In this document: positions 55,686 through 64,000 of the stretch, one piece after another
Layout of the letters: every line of letters starts with the position of its first letter
How positions within the stretch are numbered: position 1 is the stretch's first letter
NCBI GenBank assembly: GCA_963924555.1
Contig: OZ004582.1
Coordinates: 1,798,001-1,862,000 of the forward strand
From: Crambe crambe
Taxonomy: Eukaryota; Porifera; Demospongiae; Poecilosclerida; Crambeidae
DNA: 64,000 nt
Reading direction: 5' to 3'
Translations under genes and position numbers: made by a program
Notes under the pieces: generated by a model
What the model was told of the DNA's origin: nothing
The model's database searches: none
What the model saw: only the letters and a program-made list of their open reading frames with translations

Positions 55686-55975
55686 CATTTTTTTTTTTTT
55701 TTTTTAATAATGGAATTCGATTATACACAGACAAACAAACAAGTCCAAGTCATGGCACTCCGTCTAGAGAGGGGGGGAGAGATGGAGGCGATGTAGCCAT
55801 AAACAGGCGTTGCCACGCCACAGGGCGATGGCTAGTCGACCAAAGAGGTGCTTGGAAGAGTTGGAGGAATCTGTAGTACCCACTCTGTCTGCGATGGCCT
55901 TGCCAATGGAGCGAACAGTTTGAATTGTGTCGTCAGCAAGACCCCCTAATGTGATGAGCTTTATTTGTAGGTATT
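55686..55975 (-). mobile_element. retrotransposon 3' end with poly(A) tail
   Basis: On the minus strand a frame ADDTIQTVRSIGKAIADRVG continues KHLFGRLAIALWRGNACLWL, then about 100 bp of sequence ends in A17 (T run at 55689-55705). A short possible target repeat TTAGCTA flanks it, but that word is frequent here. The shape (5'-truncated, poly(A)-tailed) fits a LINE or LINE-mobilised insertion; the protein is not recognised. Confidence 0.5.
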
Positions 55976-56147
55976 AGCTAGTTGCTACTGTCTTGCATCC
56001 CTTGATCTGTGCAGTTCTCCAAGCAATATTAGGCACTGATGATAGTTCAAAATGAGAATGCAGACTCCGTAGTGTGGACACTGCTAGCAAGCATATGCCA
56101 ATTTAATAGATGGTATAAAATAAAGTACTTCTGCTCTTATTGATGCA

Positions 56148-56476
56148 GTTCTGACTTTGAAGTTAAGGATGAGCCAATATGAAAAACCACCATCAAAGTA
56201 TATGGCTGAAAGTGTTCTTAAGATTCTTCTGAATGAATTGATCCCCTCAGATAAGATTTGTCATAAGCGGCCTACCCATATCAACCAAGCTGCTATATGG
56301 TCACATTCTGGATCTCACCCACAGTCATTTAAAGTATTTAATGAAGACAGTGGTCATATATCAATTGAAAAATGTGCTCCTGGTGCTGAAGGACACAACA
56401 TCGTACAACTGCGCCGTCTCCACAGTGTACATCCAGTAAATAATCAATTTAAATGGATGATAGCCTTTGTTACTGG
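56148..56476 (+). CDS. unrecognised exon
   Basis: An exon-like frame between GATGCAG and GTAAGTAT encoding EKPPSKYMAESVLKILLNEL, HINQAAIWSHSGSHPQSFKV and LRRLHSVHPVNNQFKWMIAF. It has good codon continuity over 109 codons. No motif that I can name; it may belong to a gene whose other exons are lost. Confidence 0.4.
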
Positions 56477-56881
56477 TAAGTATAATAATTCTGCCTTTGT
56501 TACTAATATGATTTTGGAAAGCTCATTTGTCGGCAAGGTTTCATGGAGATGGAGATCCCCAAATAATATATAGATTGTGACAGTACTTGGGAAAAGGTAC
56601 GTTTTCGTGCAAAAATTGAAAATGGAGTTATTAGTACCACGCTATAACTCATTACCTTAGATACTACGCTTGAGGCTAAATCTGAAACCGCCACAGAGCT
56701 ATAAGCACTAGAAGTGCACCACCTCAGAGAAAGATTGAGTAAGCGTTTTGCAATAACATTACTTCCGGTCAATACCCAATACTCCGTAAATCCTAACGTG
56801 CGTCCGTATAACGCGATGACATCATTCAATTTTTCTCACCTCGTGTAGCAGCTGTGTGGAGAAGAAGAAGACTGCTTTCTT

Positions 56882-57156
56882 TTGAACTCAGGAAAGTATA
56901 AGAAAAAATCGGTTGCAAAATTATTCACTTACGATCGTCTGCCCTCATCATTTTCCAAATCATCTTCGGTGTCCATAAAAATCCCTAGGAAACCGCAAGA
57001 CCGGGAATATCCTGCGAAAAATCATTTGATTGGGAAAATTTGTCTTAATTCTTCAATGAATGAAGATCAAATCTTTCAAGAAATACGTTCATTTTTTGCA
57101 ATTCCAATGAAGAATTCCAGTTTAAAGTATTACAAACTGCAGGTGGCGCGAGTAAA
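56882..57156 (+). pseudogene. unrecognised coding exon cut by an LTR
   Basis: The frame encodes YKKKSVAKLFTYDRLPSSFS, PRKPQDREYPAKNHLIGKIC and LNSSMNEDQIFQEIRSFFAI. It runs up to 57156, where a gypsy LTR begins, so the insertion truncated it. Family not recognised with confidence. Confidence 0.4.
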
Positions 57157-57362
57157 TGTTTGATCTTGACTTCCTTATCAAATTCTTATGAATGGACTGC
57201 TGTGGACGACTTGTTAGTTTTAACCTTTGTATCATTGCCTATTCATCTGTGGTTATTGGTTTTTGTAATTAGCATGCTATAAGACGTTCTAGAACTTTTT
57301 AGTTCAGACTTTTGTAGCTATCTATATAATTGTTGTTATTGAACTTTCCTTCAACTATAACA
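57157..57362 (+). mobile_element. 5' LTR of gypsy element 3
   Basis: A 206-bp segment that starts TGTTTGATCTTGACTTCC and ends CTATAACA, immediately followed by TTGGCAACGAGGATGG. The TGGCAACGAGGAT string is a typical gypsy primer-binding site and leader start. The matching 3' LTR is not in the window. Confidence 0.6.
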
Positions 57363-57377
57363 TTGGCAACGAGGATG
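57363..57377 (+). promoter_or_regulatory. candidate tRNA primer-binding site
   Basis: TGGCAACGAGGAT directly after the LTR CA end, overlapping the first gag ATG (57375). Confidence 0.5.
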
Positions 57378-58235
57378 GCGACTACAGTATGGATCACTTC
57401 CAGAGTTTAATGCAGAAAACGAGTCTGTCAAGTCCTACACTGCTAGGGCTAAGATCTATTTCCTACATACAGGCTTCAGCTGCATTGGTGGAAAAACTCA
57501 TGATATCCTGGAAAGTCTTCTCACTCCAGCTCCTCTGCCCTGGACACTCTAGTTTTAACGCTAGAAGAACATTTTCAACCTAAGCCAAATGTGATCGCTC
57601 AATGTTTTACCTTCCATCAAAGGAATCAGAAGCCAACCGAAAGCATTGCAGAATATCTTGCTGCTCTGCGAAAGCTTGCAATTGACTGCAATTTTGGTGC
57701 AAAGGAGGTACTGGAAGCAACTTTGGAAGATCCGTCTTGTTGGTGGAATCAAAAATACCGCTCTACAGAAGAAACTGCTATCCACGAAGAATCTCACTTT
57801 CAAGGATGCGTGCAATGTAGCCAAGAGTGTGGAAGCTGCTGAAGCTAAAGCTAAAGCCATTGGCAATGCACATGCCAGTAAGACCACAATAACTTCAGTC
57901 CATACTGTGGCAAAGTATAAGCAGAAAAGAGATAAGCCAAGCACCGTGTCTCCGCTCGATCAGAGCAACAGCCGTGTTACCGTTGTGGCAGACAAAATCA
58001 TCTTCCCTCCACTTGCAAATTTACTGATGTTCGTGCGGGAAGAAAGGCCATATTGCACCAGTGTGCCGCTCCCGTCCAAAGCAACCGCAAGCTCCCAAGA
58101 AGCGACCACAATACTGGGTATTGATGCTGCACCAGATGTAGAGGAGGAGGAGCTCTACTTATTTGCTCAATCTTGCAAAAAATTAAAATTGTTCGTAGAC
58201 CGTCCTCGCGCATGCGCAAAAAGCTCTGCTTAGTT
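57374..58235 (+). pseudogene. gag of gypsy element 3
   Basis: Capsid-like Gag: YGSLPEFNAENESVKSYTAR, THDILESLLTPAPLP, then in another frame LEEHFQPKPNVIAQCFTFHQ, SIAEYLAALRKLAIDCNFGA and LLSTKNLTFKDACNVAKSVE. A CCHC-like knuckle CYRCGRQNHLPSTC and a second knuckle remnant (GHIAPVC) are readable in a third frame near 57975-58070. At least three shifts. The pol region is missing, replaced by the short repeat at 58339 and a Tigger fragment. Confidence 0.8.
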
Positions 58236-58338
58236 ACATCGAGGGCTCCGTAATGGCTAAAAGATTCTCTTGTGAGGTCACCATTAATTCTCAGCACCAG
58301 CTGAGAGTGAGATTGAAACAGCTCTCATTAGTGAGAAT

Positions 58339-58425
58339 ACCCTATCCATAGCCAAGGCTGTAATGGCTCAAGATGATATCAAAGAGGCAATTGTCAGGCT
58401 CCTGCTGGAAGAAGTGGATGAACAG
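58339..58425 (+). repeat. short coding-like block shared with 4757-4832
   Basis: Reads LSIAKAVMAQDDIKEAIVRL then LLEEVDEQYL. See the entry at 4757. It joins the Tigger fragment directly. Confidence 0.5.
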
Positions 58426-58918
58426 TATTTGTGAAAAATATGGAATTGGACGAACTACTGTTGGTGATATTAAAAGAAATCGAGAGAAGATATTGGCATT
58501 TAAAAAAGGCATGTTGGATATGGGTATGACTCGTAAGGCTAAGGTAATGAAGCTTAGTGATAATATCCAACTAGAAAAAGCTGTATATATTTGGTTCAAA
58601 CAGAAGTGCATGGAAGGTGTTCCAATTAGTGGGCCGATGCTCTGTGAAAAAGCCATGCAGCTTAGCAAACATCTACTTGGTGATACAGCTACATTTGTAG
58701 CAAGTGATGGCTGGAAATGGAGATTTTGTAAGAGACACGGTATCAGAAACTTATCTATACATGGAGAAAAATTAGATGCTGACAAGCCAGCTGCTGATGA
58801 ATTTGTTACTGTTTTTTCCCGGTATGTCAAGGATGAAGAGCTATCATTGGATCAGATTTTTAATTGTGATGAAACTGGCCTGTATTTTCGTTTACTGCCA
58901 GATCAAACTAATGTTTAA
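58426..58918 (+). pseudogene. pogo/Tigger (jerky-like) transposase, N-terminal half
   Basis: It begins inside the first helix-turn-helix (ICEKYGIGRTTVGDIKRNRE), then the CENPB-type second HTH: LEKAVYIWFKQKCMEGVPIS, ASDGWKWRFCKRHGIRNLSI with HGEKL, and the beginning of the DDE domain ELSLDQIFNCDETGLYFRLL with the first catalytic Asp in NCDETGL. It stops at TAA 58918 and lacks the second Asp and third acidic residue. The N-terminal psq-type start is also lost. DNA-binding parts are in one intact frame. Confidence 0.85.
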
Positions 58919-59299
58919 GGATCAAGGCTGAAGGTAAGGATTTGCAAAGAAATTATGAGAAATTGTGTGTGAGGCATGCAGTTATGATACATAGCTAGTT
59001 TTGGGTAGACATGACTTACCACTTTGCAGTGATGAATTTTTATTTCTGCAGGGGTTTAGCAAGGGATGGCAGTATGGTGGTAAAGTAATACGTGACTTAC
59101 TATTTCAATTCAAGTACAGCAGTGGGAAGGACTGAGGAAATCTTGTTTTTATATTAGTGCTGTGATGGGCTGAGTTAGTCTTTGGACCTTGGTGCGCATG
59201 CGCGCGTGAATGAGCTTGGATTGCATATTGCGTCACGGCAGTTGGTGAATTGTTGTGGTAAAGTCCTGTATCAAAGCAAGTTAGGATTGTAATGGGTAA

Positions 59300-61400
59300 G
59301 TAAAAGTACGTTCATGTGGTGGGGATACTCTTATCCTTTAAGATGACAGAGAGGGAAAGCACATAATTAAGTGTGGATGCAAGGGTCCTAGATGTGTAAG
59401 TTGTGTGATGCAGAATTTAGCAGATTAGTTGAAGAGTGTATATTATTTATTGTTATTTTTTTAGAAGGGATTGCATGGCTGGAATGGATGAGTACATCAT
59501 TATACCTGCGAGAGCTGTTGGTACATAGCCATCTAGTTCATCAATGTAAGTGGTGAATAATGAATGATTATATGTGGTAGTTCACAGGATGTTGTGACCT
59601 CTTATACGTACTGCAGTACTGCAGCATTTCGTGAAATGAAAAAAGATGTAGGGATGACCACTGCTCAAAAAAGTAAGGAAACAAGAAGGATGGAATCTTT
59701 GTTCTGTATATCCAGCCAACAATCCCTACATATACGTCGGGTAGCTTCAGATTATAGTGTAGTAATGTACGTACATGTAGGGATTGTTGGCTGGATCATC
59801 CTTCTTGTTTCCTTACTTTTTTGAGCAGTGGTCATCCCTACATCTTTTTTCATTTCACGAAATGCTTTTTCCCTTACTTGTATACATACAGGTGGTATAG
59901 ATCAGACACTCACAACAGAGATATGCATAGCTAGATGTACAGGAAGGTAGCTGGATGCTGTGTTGTTTGCTAGAAGGTTTATGATTATGAACAGAGGCTT
60001 ATTATCGTGTAGATAGTATTTACGATTATTAGAAGGCACACTATTGTTTTCCTGCATAAGGAGGTAGGGGATATGTGCAGTATTGGTTTGCTAGTGAAAT
60101 GGTATTGGTGACATAAGAGCTGTTGGTACCTAGTGATGTAGCGCATCGATGTAAGTGCGTAACTCACAGGATGTTGTGACCTCTTGTAGTGCACTACATT
60201 GGAGAGTACAGATAGAAAGCACTTATTTGAGCTTGTCCAAAGTACAAATTCTGCCTTGATTCATACAGAAAAGTGATGATTGAATGATTTGTAATTGATT
60301 TTTAATGGATTAAGCACAGCTACAGATACATGTTGTGAGAAAGAGTAGTGCTTAGGGATTGTTTTTGAATTTGTGGAGAGAAGCATGGATAACGATTATT
60401 GCAGCTAGGTGACTGATCTGATTTGATTGTGTTCAGTTTGTTTGATTTTTTGTTACTTATATCATAATGATACATAAAGGTAGTTGTAATTCTGATTTAT
60501 ACTAGGCCGGTGGATGGTTCGCTATTTGTATGAAAAGTGAATAATGATGTATTGAAGAGATGGTAGCTAGAATGTGACTTGGGACATGCTTGATGTGAGC
60601 TGTAGCCTAAACCTTGCTGTTGGGCTTGATTTGGATTAATTAAACTTCAAATTCAATGAAGGGAATAAATACAATCTTGTTTGCTGAAGTGGGTATATTT
60701 ACCACATGCTAAAGCTGGTTCGATTGTATGGTGTCTGTTTATAGTAGCTATGTGGATTATGTGAGGAGGGTATGGTAGATATGAAGGAGTGGGGATACCT
60801 CTGTGTTTATTAAGATGACCAGGGGTATTTATTCAAAGGACATAGATAATTAAGTGTAAGTTGTGTGGTTCCTTAGTGTTGGACATGAAATGATACGATT
60901 TAGGTACTTTTTATTGGTTTGGAAATTTGTATTAATGAAGGTGTATTTGTATCTGTGAGATAAGATGAAGTGTGTGAATATATTGGTGTTAGCATTTGAA
61001 TGTGATGAGGATTGGTGAGTGTGTGTGATATTTCACTTGTGGTTATGATTGTAGATGTGTAGCATTGTGTTTTTAGTGTTGTGGTTTGGGTTGGCTGTTG
61101 AATTCTCAGGTGGTGTGCAGTAATTGTGTTGTACTGGTACAGATTTTTGGGAAAGGAAATCCTTCTCAGACAGTTGATATATAGGTGGTATAGGTCAGGC
61201 TGTGTTGTTTGATGCTTATTGTTAGAAGGCACATCGTTATGAACAGAGGCTTAGCTATTAGGGTGTAGATAGTGCTATTTTGCAATATTGGTTTGCTAGT
61301 GAAATGGTATTGAATGGTATTAGTGACATGGAAGCACTTTTTAAGGAATTGTTAAGTTTTGAAGGGTATGGTATGAAATAGATGGTGTGGTTTCTTTTAT
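59300..61400. repeat. diverged duplication, about 1.2-1.3 kb unit
   Basis: Segments in 59330-60180 recur in 60740-61320 in the same order: TGGGGATAC ... AAGATGAC, CATAATTAAGTGT, GGTGGTATAG.TCAG, TATGAACAGAGGCTTA ... GTGTAGATAGT, TTGGTTTGCTAGTGAAATGG. Inside the first unit, GATGTTGTGACCTCTT with GAGCTGTTGGTACATAG also occurs twice (59512, 60114). Non-coding. Confidence 0.6.
59630..59867. mobile_element. fold-back element 3
   Basis: Left arm ATTTCGTGAAATGAAAAAAG ATGTAGGGATGACC ... CAACAATCCCTACATATAC and the right arm inverse, ending CATTTCACGAAAT. Arms of about 85-105 bp around a loop of about 45 bp. The left arm has about 18 extra bases. It has the same four-fold GTAGGGAT layout as the fold-backs at 25255 and 45890. 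Confidence 0.85.
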
Positions 61401-61815
61401 TTGGTGTACAGGTGATTCGAATTGATGTGGTTCAAGCTACTCCTGAGGACTAAATTAACAAACTATGCTAACTTATTGTTATGGTCTAATTTTTACTTTT
61501 GTTGCTGTCAGTAATTTTGTTGATTTAACTGTTTGATTTGATAATATTATAGTGATGTGAATAAATAGCTGGCCCTACTATTTTAGTGTGCATTATTTAG
61601 GAAAGTGGACCTTGTTTTAATCTTGGATCATTTTGTTTCGCTCTTATTAGAGCTCATCAGCATGGTTTACCCATGGACAAAATGACCCAGATTATAATCT
61701 TGGATGGTTTTGTTTTGTAACATTGTTGATTAACATTGTAACATTTGATGATTAACTAACATGTAATAGTGGCAAATTCACTCCTTTTTTTATTTATTAT
61801 TTTTTTTTTTTAAGC
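61400..61815. other. interval without recognisable gene
   Basis: T-rich sequence; nothing supported. Confidence 0.4.
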
Positions 61816-61824
61816 TTTCTTTTG

Positions 61825-61960
61825 TCACGAGCTCAGGTGCATAGCACCTGGCATGTATGTCATAATATGACATAATCAGGTACATATGATACCTGACATC
61901 ACATGCTTAAAGACATGTGGAAGTCACTAGCTCAGGTATATAACACCTGGCACATACAAA
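61825..61960. repeat. cluster of short palindromes in a 101-bp direct repeat
   Basis: AGCTCAGGTGCATAGCACCT at 61839 and AGCTCAGGTATATAACACCT at 61929 are direct copies, each a CAGGT..ACCTG hairpin. Between them lies CAGGTACATATGATACCTG, a third hairpin, and TGTCATAATATGACA, a fourth. Confidence 0.6.
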
Positions 61961-62102
61961 TATGACAGAATTTGAGGTGTATCTGCCACTCCTGATGATT
62001 ATGATGACTAATTGTATAATTAGGATACAGTTACTGTCTTGTAGAAATGAATTTTATTGCTGCACTTGGGAGAGAAGTATTATTAACAATAATTATTATG
62101 TC

Positions 62103-62560
62103 TTAATCAATTTGGATTGGGTCAGTGTTAGGGATAGCTTTCACAGTCATAACCACATTGAAATGACTCCTATGATTTTGTAAATACATTGCCTTTTGTG
62201 TTATGGGAATGATGAAGTCCTGATCCACTTCCTGAGGAGTTATTCTGACCCAGTTATATGAATCAGGTACATAAGTATATACTGAAGTTCTCAGTAAATG
62301 TGCAGGAGTTCTAATTTCATTATCAGTCCCCCAAATCCCATCTTGGTCCATGTTAGTGCTCCTTAAATAATCACTAACATAAACCGGGTCAAGCACATTT
62401 CGCATGTGGTCTATAATTCTTTCACGGACTTCTCTGTAGTGAGAACATGAGCCTGTTATTAGGTATGAAAGGGATCTAAAGAGACAATTACCATCTCCTT
62501 GAATTGATTTATAAGAGCAGGACGTGTTAGGGCTAAATTGGGGCCACCTGGGCTCACACC
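62103..62560 (-). CDS. OTU-family cysteine protease domain
   Basis: Read from about 62540 downward: SIQGDGNCLFRSLSYLITGS (catalytic D-G-N-C), SHYREVRERIIDHMRN, YVSDYLRSTNMDQDGIWGTD, EIRTPAHLLRTSVYTYVPD and the C-terminal His strand NHRSHFNVVMTVK, ending at TAG/TAA near 62103. The fold core (Cys and His parts) is complete in one frame. Upstream frame WQLEACNLLGLPLYGPNGVS joins only through a shift near 62525. OTU enzymes cleave ubiquitin chains. The isolated setting and frameshift suggest a transposon-derived copy. Confidence 0.75.
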
Positions 62561-62699
62561 ATTTGGACCATATAATGGCAAGCCTAGTAAATTACAAGCT
62601 TCCAACTGCCACTCTGAGTCAACAGAGTGAAACCTTAGATCATTCCATACATATCTTGTATATGAAATAAAATGTCGTTGAAAGTGAAAATGTCCTTTT

Positions 62700-63180
62700 A
62701 TTTTTCACTGTGCATACTTTTATGTCCGTAGTACAAAAAGTGGATTTCCACATTTGTTATAGTTAAGGTCTATTATCCAATGAGAACCTTCCATTTGGAC
62801 CAAAGATTAAGGTCAACCACTATCCAGAACCAGATGGTACCAGGTAAGTTCCCACAAACTGCCACAAAGGTAAGAATTTTGCCCTTTTTTAACCCCTAAA
62901 TATTGTAGTTAAGGTCTCTTATTGATACAACCCAGCTTACTTGGTACCAGGTTTGGACTCTTAATCATCACTAGTTCTTGAGATCGTCTAAGTTTTATAC
63001 CGGGTGGTACAGCCAAAAAATAGATGCGGTCAGATATCTCTACGTCACCAGGTAAAAATATGCGCAGTGGTTACATCACAAGAGCGCGATTTACCGCCAG
63101 TTGCCCGCGCTTGGATATTTTCTCCAGCCTTGGCAGTACAGCTTCTCTTGTATTGTGGCATAATGTACATAATTATTATT
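62700..63180. other. interval without recognisable gene
   Basis: Non-coding; nothing recognised. Confidence 0.4.
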
Positions 63181-63182
63181 GT

Positions 63183-63314
63183 AAGTTGATTCATACAACA
63201 TTGCATAATAATAATGACTGCTGATTTTTAGCTCCTTATTATAGTGACGAAACACAATGGCCTCCTCCTGGTTATTGTCGGTTGATTCATACAACATTGC
63301 ATAATAATAATGAC
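63183..63314. repeat. 37-bp direct duplication
   Basis: GTTGATTCATACAACATTGC followed by ATAATAATAATGACTG occurs at about 63184 and 63280 without mismatch. Confidence 0.85.
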
Positions 63315-63639
63315 TGTGGTTTATTAATAATTATTGTTTGTATCTACACATAATTATGACTTATCATTGTAGCTCCTACTTCAGCAGCATAGAACTATGG
63401 AATTGGAATCAGATTCCAATGAATTCAATTCAATGCATGACTGATTATAAATCAGTTAATGATTCCATAAATGAATTTTCATCTATTAAATCAGCCGATG
63501 ATTTTGAAATCACTTATGAATCTACACCAGTGATTCTATACATGATTGATAGATGATTCATAGTCGAAACGTCTATCAAATACGTCATAGATCCATAGGT
63601 GATTTTTATCTATAAATCAAATACAAAATCAGTCATTTA

Positions 63640-63790
63640 TTTCATTGAAAGATTACCTGTGTTACCTGCCTTACATACATTACTTACATTCTGACATTAC
63701 AGGCATTACCTGCCTGACATTACCTGCCTTACCAACATTATGGGCATTACCTACCTTACCGAACAGACATTAGCTACCCTTAATGGGGCT
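63640..63790. repeat. CATTACCTGC microsatellite-like array
   Basis: Repeated words of 10-12 bp around ACATTACCTGCCTTAC, imperfect, about 12 copies. The stretch before it (63390-63630) is rich in ATGATTC/GAATCAT words. TACACATTTCCACCCC occurs twice at 63866 and 63945. Confidence 0.7.
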
Positions 63791-64000
63791 TTACATGTTG
63801 TTTTAGTTTTTTCAATTTCTAGATACATCTTACATGAGCCCACTACCTAAGTTCTCCCTGAAGCTACACATTTCCACCCCATTGCTTGCATTTCATACTG
63901 AATGTTGGATGTTACCAATCAGAGTTCAGGGCACCAGAATACCATACACATTTCCACCCCGCTGAATACTATGAATTGTGGAATAAACATTAATGAGTTG

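Noticed and set aside
60900-61232. Thr/His-rich minus-strand frame of 110 codons
   Set aside because: Low-complexity reading of GT-rich sequence in a non-coding duplication.

Overview
The window reads as animal (eukaryotic) DNA that is AT-rich and almost saturated with transposable elements. Most genes are broken by short introns with GT..AG ends (often 50-90 bp). There are no operons, no bacterial ribosome-binding sites and no rRNA, tRNA or CRISPR. The mix of families (KDZ, Helitron, hAT, P/THAP, Tigger, IS3EU-like, Ty1/copia, several Ty3/gypsy and LINE fragments), the very frequent TAGCTAGC words and the (ATT)n runs suggest a basal metazoan, most likely a demosponge such as Amphimedon. That placement is inference; no search was run.

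Layout. 0-8.4 kb: a minisatellite, a broken Tc1/IS630-type transposase, a copia fragment, an unknown gene followed by an OTU-type exon, then two nested Ty3/gypsy elements on the minus strand. 8.6-19.2 kb: a decayed two-gene KDZ transposon. Its KDZ transposase (+) is split by a 5.8-kb element with CACTG...CAGTG ends (10104-15925), which has its own divergent gene pair. The converging minus-strand gene encodes an HMG-like region, an Ulp1-type protease and a PHD finger. 19.5-25.5 kb: a gypsy RT scrap cut by a MITE, tandem repeats, a Helitron (minus) and a long fold-back element. 25.5-34.1 kb: a THAP-bearing mini-element, an unrecognised multi-exon gene (28.2-30.3 kb), a C2H2 gene fragment, a hAT pseudogene and a LINE scrap. 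34.1-46.4 kb: P-like and DDE transposase pseudogenes, an IS3EU-like integrase pseudogene, MITEs, a LINE scrap, and a 1.4-kb segment present twice that is built from tandem 33-nt mini-exons.

46.6-55.6 kb is the best preserved unit: an 8,990-bp KDZ transposon with 84-bp inverted termini and a 7-bp target duplication. It carries two converging genes: a KDZ transposase (minus, about 14 exons) and a homeobox plus HMG-box protein (plus). 55.6-64 kb: a retrotransposon tail, two unrecognised exons, the LTR, primer site and gag of a third gypsy element, a Tigger fragment, a diverged duplication, a third fold-back element and a minus-strand OTU domain.

How the parts relate: two KDZ loci share a convergent layout (transposase plus a chromatin-type partner), with different partner domains. 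At several places exons or short coding blocks have been multiplied in tandem. Almost every coding unit has frameshifts, so most are pseudogenes; the KDZ element at 46.6-55.6 kb and the 28.2-30.3 kb gene are the least damaged.
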